Assembly (NCBI GenBank): GCA_027596075.1 | Contig: JADGJC010000058.1 | Location: 99,712-163,711 of the forward strand | Direction: 5' to 3' | DNA length: 64,000 nucleotides | Source of the DNA: Rhizophlyctis rosea | Taxonomy: Eukaryota > Chytridiomycota > Chytridiomycetes > Rhizophlyctidales > Rhizophlyctidaceae | Part shown: in pieces, positions 10,321 to 20,483 of the stretch | How positions within the stretch are numbered: position 1 is the first letter of the stretch | How the letters are laid out: each line of letters opens with the position of its first letter | The notes under the pieces: generated by a model | What the model was told of the DNA's origin: nothing | Database searches by the model: none | What the model saw: the letters and a program-made list of their open reading frames with translations, nothing else | Translations under genes and position numbers: made by a program

Positions 10321-12303
10321 TCATTTCCATCCTACACACAGCACAGGAAACATCCCTTCCTTGTTCGTACGCAAGTTGCGGCCGAGCGCCCACCTATAGG
10401 AAAGCGATGACAATATGTCAAAATTGAGAATTCCTCCATATCGTTGACATATGTGACGTGAACTCACCCATCATCATAAGCAATCTTAACTCTAACGGCA
10501 TCCCCAACATCCAACCCAATCTCATCATCATGCTGCGGCTCATACTTCATCACGACCCCATGGGGTATAGCTAACAACTGTCCTAACCTCGGCGCAGCTT
10601 TACCCGTTTCAACGCCTTCCAAGCTGCGGAGCGAAGTTGTTCGGCGGAGGTGTTGGTCCGCTTGCGCGAAGGGTGCGAGGGGGTATGCGTAAACTGATTG
10701 TTGTTGTAAAGTGGCGGCGTCCGATGAGCTATTGCCAGAGAGGAAGGATTGCCGGTCGGAGCGTGGAGGGGCGGAGAAGAGGGAACCGGATTGGGCGGAG
10801 AAGCGGGTTTCGTTTATGTAGTCTGTTGTTGGGGATGGGGGGTCGTATTGTTGGAGGGCGTGGTTTGCCGATGCGGGTTGGTGGGTTGGGGAGTAGGGTG
10901 TGAGGCCGCTGGTGTTGACGTGGATTTCGTCCGGTTGGGCTTTCTTCTGAAAGGGGGTCGGAAGTTTGCCGCGTTTTGCTAAGTGGCAGTAGAGTACTGC
11001 GCCGATAATGGCGGATACGATCAGGATGCAAACGACTGCGATACCGGCAATAACTCCAACTGATAATCCGTTTCCCGTTGAATCTGTGGTTGGTAGGACG
11101 TTTGCCTGTGTGGACCACGCTTGGGCCCTATATTTGTAGGCAAAAACTCCGGGATCCCTTACGCCGGTCGAATTCGACCCGCCAAACATTAGCATCACCT
11201 CCCTAGAACGAACAAGTCCCACAGCCATGCCCGACTTCCCATCACCGAACGGCCGTTCAACATGCGCTCCCCAACTCCAAGTATCACTCTTCCTAGCCAG
11301 ATGTGTGACAGCATTCGAAAACGTCTTTCCTCCAGCCCATCCACCGAAGAGCAAGAATTCCGGCTCCGTGTTGGAGGGAAGTGCAACAATCGAAGAATGA
11401 CCCCAACTACCGTGGGATTTGCCGCTCGGGTAGATTTCCATCCATGTATGGTCCCTGGGGTTATATGTGTGGACCGCGGAAGTTGTGCTGTGGACGTCGG
11501 TCGTGGTGAAACCTCCGTAGAGGAGGAGTGTGCCACCTGCATCTGCTATGGCGGCACTGGCACGCATTCGTTTACCGGGTCCGCTTGGGAGGGGAGTAAC
11601 GGTTTTAGCTTGGACGTCAATTTCCCAGCCTCCGTCAAAGACTTCTGTCACCCAGTCTCCGGCCGGTCCACCACCTACGACCGCACCACCCCAGGTGTAG
11701 ATTTTGGTCCTGTCCATGGCGCCAGCGACGAACGCCATCAACTGAGGGTTGGTCAGGTTCTGTGGGCGTGGGTCGGGGATGGTCGAGGAGAGGTTTGTCC
11801 ATTGGCCAAGTTGATTCGAGAAGTCCAAAGAAAAGAATTGCCAGGGGTAGGAGGTGAAGTCTATGAAATAGAAAATGTCTGACGTGGTATTGGGGGAGAG
11901 AAATGTTCCGCTGGCATAGCCACCGATTTTGGATGGAGTTGGAGGGGTTGAAGTGGGGTTCCAGGTTATGCGGTAAGAAGTTACGGTGTTGTCGGACGTG
12001 GATATGTTGAAAAGATGGATTTGGTCTCTGTTTGTTCAAACCACCGATTGTCAACGAATTAGATCAGTTAAATCGAACATACAGCGGCGCCAACAAACGT
12101 CGAGCCGGTTTGTATCATTGTCCATAGCGCCATCGTCCTACTTACTTCGAACCTACGATCATATACCTCTCTTGCCACACCACAGAGACAGCCTCCCCAC
12201 CAGCTGGGGGGTCTGCAGCCGTGAGCGAGAAGAGCTGTTGCCCACTAACTTTTACGGCCGCCAGGAGCCATAAGAGAGCTAAGAATGCTGCTGTTGATAC
12301 CAT
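10321..12303 (-). CDS. Kelch-repeat membrane protein with SH3 tail
   Basis: Three exons (12303..12146, 12027..10468, 10393..10321) are in frame and give about 596 residues. A signal peptide (MVSTAAFLALLWLLAAV) leads into an extracellular Kelch-type beta-propeller. Its repeats show GG doublets and spaced Tyr/Trp (LLLYGGF, FLLFGGWAGG, VMLMFGGSN). One transmembrane helix follows (SVGVIAGIAVVCILIVSAII). Then comes a disordered cytosolic Ser/Pro/Gln region and a C-terminal SH3 domain starting AIPHGVVMKYEPQHDDEIGL, with the hallmark ALYDY-like and W positions (YDDGWALGRN, EGMFPVLC). The SH3 core is split by the last 74-nt intron (GTGAGT...CTATAG). The layout suggests an outside-in adaptor: the propeller binds a wall or external ligand and SH3 recruits Pro-rich signalling or actin proteins. 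Both partners are unknown. Confidence 0.85.
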
Positions 12304-13557
12304 TGAGCGCAATCTGGTGTCAGAACAATAGCATCAAGTAATTTTGAGGAGATAGTTTGGAAAACAGAGAATTGACAGTTCTGGGATATGGTCCGCTGGC
12401 AGCGACGCGGGAGGGAAATGACAATACGATTGCCTCGATCTCAAGTGACAAAAGTCTTCTCTCCTCCGCACACCCTCCTCCTGTCAAACTCGGATGCGAG
12501 AGCAATGTTGCACAAAGGAGGGCAATGCAAGATGAATTGCCTTCATTTCTCGAGAATCCATGAACCCCGAACATGGTTCATACAACAGGAGACATTTGTG
12601 CACGTTGGAAGGATATGCAGTCATGCAGAAGGGGTGGGCCTTCTTGAAGCGGACTTCCTCATCAATTCCCTCCTATGCTAATTTTCTATTGCAGGGGAAT
12701 CGAGTGCACAGCCGTCAATGCTCGCCACAGTCATTTGTGTTCAGAGCCGATATGCCGGAAGTTACAACGTGCAACTCCATGTGGAATCTCCGACGGAGCC
12801 ACTCGGCGGAGGGGCTCAGATTCTAAGCCGCTGATGGCCGGAGGGTTCCAGGCTTTCCAGCTCGCCCAGCGTTGCCAGGCATGGGCTCACCCACGCAACC
12901 GTTGTCGACCAAGGCAAGGGGGATCTGGACCCGTGACAACTTCCAAGCGTGACAACTTCACCACCCGAATGGGAACGAAGAAGCTCCTTGGGTAAGGACG
13001 CTTGCGTCTTGCAATCTCCTGAGTCTCCTGCGCTATAGGCCGTCAAAGACAAAGTCATCCAACGAAGTATTGCAGGGATATTCATACCTCCCGTCAATCT
13101 GAGCAGTCACTGATTGATTATAAAAATCTCGATGACGGTGCCATGAGGTCTCAGTGGGGTCGTGGGACGGAGTGGACGGCCTCATAGGGGATTTGGGACA
13201 GGATTGGACTGATTGGAGACATTTGAACAGACGGTGATGAATGACTCATCTTTGTGTGACAATCTTCAACACTTGTAACCATGGGCGGCAACCGTAACCC
13301 CAATAGACGGGTCCTGACATATCTTATTCCTTAGACTTACCCGCATAAACATAGAATTTACATGTGCTGTTATACGGGGGGTGGGGGGGGGGGGGGGATG
13401 TATAGAGTTTTTCACTGACATAATTAAACACGAACCAATGAAAATTGGGCATTTGCACCAGCCACTACAGACTCCGTTTTTGACACAAGGCGTCAACAGA
13501 CTCCACTGAGCCATTCTCTCTTTGTTCTTCACCGTTGAATTTGATACATCCTTCACC
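12304..13557. other. Intergenic, no gene seen
   Basis: There is no convincing coding signal. A G-homopolymer block near 13374-13398 (GGGGGGTGGGGG..., about 22 G) is the only notable element. It may form a quadruplex, and it lies just 5' of the Harbinger-type remnant. Confidence 0.4.
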
Positions 13558-14339
13558 ATGTCTCGCACACCTGGCATTAAAAACTTCAAAGATCCGTAAG
13601 ATGAAGCTCTACTTGATGAAGTAGACATCCTGAAGCCTGTGGGAGCGGAACAATGGCATTTGGTTGCCTCTCGCTACACTGGTGTGGCTACAGCTCACTG
13701 CTTTGCACACTAGCAAAAAGCGTACTGGTATGTATCCTGTACCTGAGAATTCTTAGTCACTTGCGCACCAGTAACCATTATTGAATGAACATAGGAGATC
13801 CTCATTGTCCAGAAAAAATTCACCTTGCCAAACGCCTCAACAACGAGATCAACGAAACATATGAGATCAGCCTGGCTGAAGCGAATCCTGTGGATATTGA
13901 ACTTCCTGACGGGGGTCATGATGCTGGAGGCCTCTTGCATACTGGAGAAAGGCACAACGAGGAAGACGTTCCCACCTTACCCCCTCCTCTCAATCCTTTT
14001 CCCACTCCCACTCCCGCCACGCCCGCCCTTCAGCAACTTAGGCTTACCCCTACAGTCTCAGCTGGCACTCCCGTTGCTCCTTCGGTTTCTGGTTCCTCTA
14101 CCCCTCTTCCGGTTCCACGCAAGCGTCGTTTGGAAGATCTTATGTTGCAAATTGGGAATCATTATGTGGAGACTCGCAAAGAAGAGACATCCTCGAAGGA
14201 TCAGACAGCTCTTGCGGTTTTGCAGTATCAGGTCAACACTTTGATGGAGGATGTAAAGCATCTTAGTCGTACTGTAGCAGAGTTGCAGGCTATGGAGAAA
14301 TTGGGTTGGCAAATGGGTAATGGGCATATGACTTTGTAA
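13558..14339 (+). pseudogene. DUF6818 / Myb-like protein of a Harbinger element
   Basis: The reading MSRTPGIKNFKDP, then DEALLDEVDILKPVGAEQWHLV, then SKKRTGDPHCPEKIHLAKRL fits the DUF6818 SANT-like domain: an N-terminal Leu/Val helix, a W in the second helix and a K-P/R-TG-D-P-CP linker. It ends with a coiled coil around VLQYQVNTLMEDVKHLSRTVAEL. The codon after KDP is TAA where the family has a charged residue, the middle of the domain is shortened and frame-shifted near 13690, and an intron (GTATGT...ACATAG, about 13721-13795) separates the halves. A Ser/Thr/Pro linker and KRRLEDL basic patch lie between domain and coiled coil. In other fungi such proteins accompany PIF/Harbinger transposases, as here. 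Confidence 0.55.
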
Positions 14340-14981
14340 AGGTAGTCTAATTTAGATATATTATGATGGGTACAGATGATGTATATCTACTCCAAACTAG
14401 TCGATCGATTGTTCCAAATATCCATGGAAACAGTACGGATCTGATTTAACCCAACATTTCAAGTCCGAAAATTGTGAAGCCGAAAGATGTACAAGAAGCC
14501 GACGGCGGTCATGGTGACGAGTCAAGGGCAAGCGAAGACGACCGAATGCTCCCTGTAGTGCCCTCATACCCCATTCCGCTGCTTGTCTTTCCCTGACGAC
14601 CTGCATATAAAATAGAACTTGAGTCAGATTCTCCAAAACAACCAGTCCAGCTTCTTTGGGAGAAGTGAGAATGCGTCCACGAAGTGAAGCGGTATGGGGA
14701 AAGGCTTAATCGGCCAATATGAAAAATCCCTCGGGCATAACAAACTCTAATCTGAAATACAAATCCCTTGCTACTCTACTATCATTCCAACTCCCCGGAC
14801 TGTTGAAGTTTACCCAACCTATAACACCATCTGCTTGAAACAAATCACTTGGGAAACATGGCATCCCGCTAACCATCCGTTATAGTAAGCATTCTGCAGG
14901 TAGGTATGGGCAAATTTTTCCACTGGAACATTCAAACCATCAACAAATCTCCATACGTTGGACAAAGCGGGATTGCCGCAT

Positions 14982-15415
14982 TTAACAAGAAAGGATAGTT
15001 GCTGCAGTTATTCTTGTGAAGGCCAGAATATGGGAGCGTTGGGTAGTGAGGATAGAGCCAAGTCCAAGGCTGTCAATCACATTCAAGGAAGCGAGATATG
15101 ATGCTGGGGGAAGGGGGAAACACAGAACAGTTGAGCAAGAGTCTTTTGACGCATGGTGGAGTTGAGGCAATAGAGAGTCAGGCTGAGAGTATGAGAGGGT
15201 GATAATTTGGGGGGACGTCCTCCTGATACGGGTTCAGGAGTGGGGTTAGGCAAATGGAGGCGGAAAGCGTTGAGGAGGAGGATGAAACCAGAAACATCCA
15301 AGCCCATGGTGTTAATTAAGGCAGAGTTGTTCCGGGTGCCCAAGAGCACACTTGCGGCAGACTGATAGGGTTGTCCAAGAGAGGGCATGGTGACATAGTG
15401 TCTGTTGGCGTTCAT
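14982..15415 (-). pseudogene. HARBI1-like transposase fragment
   Basis: The minus-strand frame has GGRPPKLSPSHTLSLTLYCL, then STMRQKTLAQLFCVSP. This is the helix-turn-helix start of HARBI1/PIF nucleases (GRPx..., L...L..L, LA..F.VS...S). One base missing from the CCCCC run near 15110 moves the continuation PASYLASLNVIDSLGLGS into another frame, and the frame ends at 14982. The DDE nuclease core that should follow is absent, so this is a 5' fragment only. Confidence 0.55.
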
Positions 15416-16270
15416 TCAAAAGTGTGTGATAATAATAAAATAGTAAGATATAAAACTGTATGGGGTGTTAGAGTTGGGCAGGGGCAGTTTTGCAAAAGGC
15501 GGTTGTTACAGCTGCCTTGGAGCGTGGAGTTGAAAAAGGATGTAAACAAACAAAGGACGCCCCAGGTGGTGTAGCTGCATAATGGGGAGAATTGTTCACT
15601 GAGCTAGAGGCTTTGACCAATCAGATGCGGGCTAGGAATGACCGCACGGGTCACTTTTTGCTATGAGCAAATCACCTGACTGGCACAGTCGGTGGCACAT
15701 GGCTTACAACAAGATTGACATATTGTAGGTTACGGTTGCCACCAAAATTCATACATATCTTAATCAGTTTATGGGGACGCATATCTTAACCATTGAATCG
15801 GTTCCGGTTACCGCCCCATGGTTGATCAGACCTCACTTGACTGCGACCTGTGGCTCTTCACCCTCTGTACACACCACAAACTTCCTAGACCTTAGCATGC
15901 TTCCAGAATTCCTGGAAGATTTGGCAATCGTCGAGAGTTTGAAACGCAATCACGTCTTGACCAAATCGAAGTACCCACAACGCCGCAGTCGTCAGTCATC
16001 TTGATCATTTGTTCAAGGGTCCAGGAAAGGTTTTGGTATGGCAAACTGCGGAAAGCGAAGGCGGTAAATAAATATGTCAAGATATGGGTACGGGGTGCAA
16101 GAAACCGACCAGAACATGCATCGGAGATAGAAAAGACAGTCAGGATGATCGGTGCATCAAAAGGGATCGGTAAACCCTTTCCTCAAGTATGCAGATCTTA
16201 TGCAGCACGTATATCTTTTCTTTTGTATGTGTTCCCACTGACCAGTTCAACTTTGTCACCTCCGGTAGCG

Positions 16271-17069
16271 ATGCAATTGCTCCTTCTGCCAAAGAGTTCA
16301 AAGCTTTCACTCGATGTATTAGTTTAGCAACCAGAACCAAAGCCGATGTTTACTACCGATATAGCACTTGCTCACCTCGGAGCATATTTTTTGCCATAGG
16401 TTACCTTTCATCATGGTGTCCGCCACCTTGGAGTCCGCCATCCAACCCTTCCATACCCTGCCATTTTGAGAACGGGAATGGACAATTCTTTCAAAACATC
16501 TGTGTTGAAGCATCGACGCCATATGCAGGGTTACCCTCTGTGCCATGAACCTTCACACAATCCTTCCAGGACGGGAACTGCTCCACCGACAATACTGGCG
16601 GCGAGTTTGTCGCAGTTGTGGGCGATGGGAAGTGCCTCAACGTTCGATTTTTGGGAATCACGGATCCGTGGAGTTACATTGTCGTGAACGGGACCTTAAC
16701 GGACCATGAAGGCTTCAGATGCTAACCAAAGAGGGTGGAGAAGTGTCCTGTCAAGTACGTAGTCCTTCCGGCAAACGGTCGCCTTTTTCTGTGGCTATCA
16801 TACTCATTGAGCCTCTCCAAACAGCGTGGTATGCAGCTCGTAAGTGTATCAAAACATCATTTTCTGGACGAAATGTTCCGGATCGACCGGTGACACTACC
16901 ACGACGGGGGTTTGGAATGGAGGATACAGTTTCGTTAAGAGGGCCCTCAACATTGAGCATCATAGCGCGGAACAATCCAGCACAGTGGGGGATTGCCATT
17001 CAGTGGTGTTCAGCTGATGTTCCTGGTGGCGTCCATGCTGCTGCTTATTTTTACATCGTTGGGGTATAG
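16271..17069 (+). pseudogene. Cysteine-rich secreted protein, copy 3 (broken)
   Basis: The ATG at 16271 begins MQLLLLPK, and after a frame slip the family start ATRTKADVYYRYSTC follows (compare STRTMATSWF...DSNC in copy 5). Then come WCPPP, CHFENGNGQFFQNICVEA, a TGA where copy 2 has Trp in VLWTF, NTGGEFVAVVGDGKC, SYIVVNGTL, a TAA after GFRC and VEKCPVK. A donor GTACGT at about 16754 and acceptor CAAACAG at about 16824 keep the family intron position. The hydrophobic tail (GGVHAAAYFYIVGV) is still readable. Two nonsense codons and frame slips make it a pseudogene. Confidence 0.6.
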
Positions 17070-17349
17070 GTGAGATTATGTGGGGAAGTCATAACCACAT
17101 CGTTTGTTAGACATACCGCCAAAATATATTGTACGTTCCAAGCGGACGAGGAGCTTTATAACCTTTGGCTGCTGCTTATTATTTCATTTTATTTTGGAAA
17201 CTCGCTTCCGATGAATTATAAGACCGGTGGCCCAATGGCTGGCAAATCTTGGTTGCTTTCGGAAACTTGAAAGGCGGCAATCACATTTTGGAAATGAGGG
17301 GGGGCACAACTCAGTAGGCAATGACCAGTAATGAAAAGTAATTTACAGA

Positions 17350-17866
17350 AATGACTGCGTAATTTGCTGTAATGTTGCCGTAACGGCAATGTCCTTAATT
17401 ACCTTCCTAACAAAGGTATACAGGTATGACAAAGATCATTCTGAGTCACACTAGGGGTCTAGAAGAGGGACAGCAGCCATGTTTCTTTTCAGTCAAACCA
17501 AATTTCAAAACACCTAGTTGCGGGGCGGGCAACCTGCATTCCTGGAGGTGAAATGGAAGTGCCCCAGCATCCATCCATCCATCCATCCATCCATCCATCC
17601 ATCCATCCATCCATCCATCCATCCATCCATCCATCTAGGCTGCAGGTCTTTTCGGTGACTGTGCAAGTGCTGACTGTGCTGAAACGTCCAATCTGTGCTG
17701 ACATGTCCAATCTGTGATGTGCAAAATGAAATGAAATGAAAGACATATTCTATGAAATGACGCACAGGCCTTACTTGGTGTCACTCCCCACTCCGAGATT
17801 TATTTAGACAGTCCAGAAATGTCCTGTAATCTCCTGTAATGACTGCGTAATTTGCAGAAATGTTGG
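17350..17866. repeat. Direct repeat AATGACTGCGTAATTTGC
   Basis: AATGACTGCGTAATTTGC followed by (T/A)G(T/A)AATGTTG occurs near 17350-17378 and again near 17838-17866 in the same direction, with the ATCC microsatellite between them. Several other GTAAT words surround each copy. It may mark an interspersed or MITE-like repeat; the limits are not resolved. Confidence 0.35.
17567..17635 (+). repeat. (ATCC)n microsatellite
   Basis: There are about 16-17 perfect tetranucleotide units, CATC/ATCC. Long MDGW-type frames on the minus strand here are only this repeat read through and are not genes. Confidence 0.95.
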
Positions 17867-18100
17867 GTAATGAGATCTGAGTTGCGCGGGCCCTGAAATG
17901 ATCCCAAATCCGCGAATAATGGAAGATCAAACTGAAAATCCATCTAGTGCGACGCTTCATGTCCCTTTGATAAATGACCCCTGCTTACAACAGGAAAGGG
18001 AGTTCAAAAATGGGACGGCGCAGGGTTGATCGGTGTTGTTTGTTTCGCCAATGTAGGAGAATCGCAGCACCTTCAAGGTCCGAAATATGCTTGGACTTTG

Positions 18101-18108
18101 TATAAAAA
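18101..18108 (+). promoter_or_regulatory. TATA box of copy 4
   Basis: TATAAAAA lies about 61 nt before the ATG at 18169, the same spacing as the TATAAAT before copy 2. Confidence 0.5.
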
Positions 18109-18168
18109 GGACGGGCGTCAGTCATGTCATTTCAGTGATTTGAAGTAAATCATAACTATCTCGCAAAA

Positions 18169-18810
18169 ATGAAGCTTATACCCACAATCGTCACCAGTCT
18201 CTTGTTCTTGCTGGTACCAGCAACTAGAACTATAGCCTCCAGCTGGATCACAACTGTGAATTACAGCGACAGCAACTGCTCCCTCTCCACAATGGGTTAC
18301 TTCTCCCCAAACCCCTGTCCAGGCGGCCGCGACGGTTTCCTGCCCTGCGACTTCGACAATGAGACCTCTTCGTTCAGCCGAATCTTTTGCGCTGAAGCCA
18401 TCAAACCCTATTTCCAAGGGTATACGGATGAACAGTGCACAGTCAACATTGCAGAGCTTTTTGGTCGCCCGGATGTTGCGGACGTCTTTGGAGCTAATAT
18501 TGGTGATGGGGAGTGCTACGGTTTGGAAGAAACACATCGTCAGGATGGCCCATATCCGAAAGGTTACATGGTTGTCAATAAAAGCTTGCAATACTATGAG
18601 CTTCCTCAGTGCGCGGGATCTCTTATCAGCACCTGTGCAGTCGAGTATGTATCTCCTCTCCAGCGCTCGAATGCTTGTCGTTTCTTCTGAATCATGGATC
18701 CTTCCTTTCTTGACACATTGTGTAAGAACACGTGCCATTTGAGTCCAGCGAATCCTGAGAGATGGATCAAATGCTTCGGATCTGTTGGGAGGGACAGGAT
18801 GAGCCTCTAA
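18169..18810 (+). CDS. Secreted cysteine-rich protein, copy 4
   Basis: Exons 18169..18648 and 18727..18810 give about 187 residues. A signal peptide MKLIPTIVTSLLFLLVPA precedes the family start SSWITTVNYSDSNC. The body carries PNPCPGGRDG, CDFDNETSSFSRIFC, YTDEQC, NIGDGECYGL, YMVVNKSLQYYELPQC and STCAVEY, so it is rich in Cys and has N-x-S/T sites (NET, NKS). The donor chosen (GTATCT after VEY) keeps exon 2 in frame as NTCHLSPANPERWIKCFG. A second reading frame past the stop still encodes an Ala/Gly hydrophobic tail like the one in copy 3. The live protein may therefore have lost a GPI-type tail by a one-base change near 18800. The function is unknown; secretion is well supported. Confidence 0.6.
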
Positions 18811-19686
18811 TCAAGGGGACTGCCATTTGTCATAGAAGCCGGTTTGGTGAATCATTCAACGGATTGCAAGCGGTATCAGTTTGTGGTGCTCAAGTCGGAT
18901 TGCTCGGGGCGCATGGTGCTGCTGCTATATAGTTAGGTAGCGGATTCTGTTGATTGCAGAAATTTCGGTAAGGCTTTCGATAGATGTTACGTTTTTGTGG
19001 TACTTCATTGTGACTTCACTTTCGGTGCCGTCCCTTGCGTGTCATTATTCTCTTGGAATTCATCCTTTACATCATGCGTAGTTAGTATCTCTTCATAGCT
19101 GCCACGAGCCTCAAATTCAAAGACGCATATGCACAAGACGCGCTACATGTTTATACATCTGGGTCGGTATCATTGACTGTTGACACATTGCCATCGCCGT
19201 TTCTTCATGCGTCCTTACATCGAGACCAGAAAGAGATGAAATGCATTCAGTACAGCTATCATTACAAGATCGAGTGAGCTCAAAAATCTTTCCCGCCCAG
19301 TTTGTGCCGAAGCTGACTTCGCTGAAAGTTTGTACCGATGGGCTGTGTCACTACTTCCTTAGGGGTCACCCTCTGTCAATATATTTTGATTGCCTCCCAG
19401 ATCCATATACCGTCGCAGGCAAGTTGATATCCTCGATCAGTAATGAGTGGCCAAACCACTCTGTAATTTATGCATATGCCAACGGGCTCCTGTTTGACCA
19501 AACAGATCGTAGCAAATCGTTCAAAGATGTACGGCACATCGAGGTTAATCGGGTAGATCTGTGCCTTCATGGGTGGGGGTGGTCTGCTAAGTCCAGCACG
19601 TGCTTGTCGATGCATAGTATACATCTCGGCATTAGATATCTTGTCTCAGCTGCGTGGATGGAAGCTTGTTTTGTTTTCCCGGAAAG

Positions 19687-20415
19687 ATGCAGCCCATACT
19701 TACGACTCTCACCAATGTTGCGCTCCTGCTAGCAGTATCAACCAGAACCATGGCTACAAGCTGGTTCAGCAGCGTAGCTTACGGCGATAGCAATTGCACA
19801 GACCCCAGCATTATCATTGCCAGCGGTTACTCTTCACCAGACTCGTGTTCATCATATAGATTATCCTCGGACTGCTATTTTGACTTAAATTCACACCGAC
19901 ACGAACTGCACGGCTTCCTTTGGAGGTTCTTTTGAGGCGTTTCTCAGCGATGGGAACTGCCACGACCTGTACGCGCCGCAACTTTTGATGGCGGGGTCTT
20001 TTGCGAGTTACAGGGTCTTCAATGAGACCTTGTATACCTACGAGAATCGTCAGTGCGAAGGTTTGGGGATGGAAACCTGTAGTGCCGAGTGAGTGTTTCT
20101 GCACTCGTATGCTTTTGGATTTCCTTTGCAATTGTAACCTTACTCAAAGTGTTTTATCATCCTCCCCCCTCCCATGGCGATACGTGCTATTTCAATTGGC
20201 GGCATCTTTGGACCAGATGTTCCGTGTCTGTTGGCGAAATTCCACCAGGTGGTTGCACCGGCAGTGATGCTGCTGTCGTAACGGGGAGGGGTTACGTTGA
20301 AGGAGGCACTGCTGAACAGTCTAGTGCAGTACCCTCAATGAACGGTGGTCGGTTTATGAGGGTGGTAGGGTTCGTGTTGCTGCATTTATATGGTTGGCTG
20401 GCGGAGGACTGTTAA
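19687..20415 (+). pseudogene. Cysteine-rich secreted protein, copy 5 (deleted/shifted)
   Basis: It starts MQPILTTLTNVALLLAVS (signal peptide) then TSWFSSVAYGDSNC, as in the other copies. After CYFDLNSH the frame changes and about 25 family residues are missing. The other frame continues TDTNCTASFGGSFEAF, LSDGNCHDLY, SYRVFNETLYTYENRQC and METCSAE up to a good donor GTGAGT at about 20090. Exon 2 is GDTCYFNWRHLWTRC followed by GGCTGSDAAVV and a hydrophobic tail (FMRVVGFVLLHLYGWLA) like a GPI-anchor signal. No clean acceptor matches the phase. It is a pseudogene unless the assembly is wrong. Confidence 0.55.
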
Positions 20416-20483
20416 CGGGCGTATGTTGTGACAGAGTTCCCCATTTTGTAGGACTTCCAATAGTATATCAGCTTTCCATTTTG

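Larger units (their letters stand above)
13558..15415. mobile_element. PIF/Harbinger-type transposon remnant
   Basis: A DUF6818/Myb-like gene (+) and a HARBI1-like transposase fragment (minus) converge within 1.9 kb, the standard two-gene content of PIF/Harbinger elements. Both are broken. I found no convincing terminal inverted repeats or TWA target duplication by eye, so the limits given are only those of the two genes. Confidence 0.5.

Noticed and set aside
16548..16550. TGA as Trp in copy 3
   Set aside because: A TGA does replace the Trp of copy 2, but a second nonsense codon and frame slips follow, so decay explains it.
17446..17765. Open frames with MDGW repeats
   Set aside because: They are the ATCC microsatellite read in three frames.
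19241..19680. 163-codon + frame before copy 5
   Set aside because: It runs into the copy 5 signal peptide in another frame and shows no motif or splice logic.
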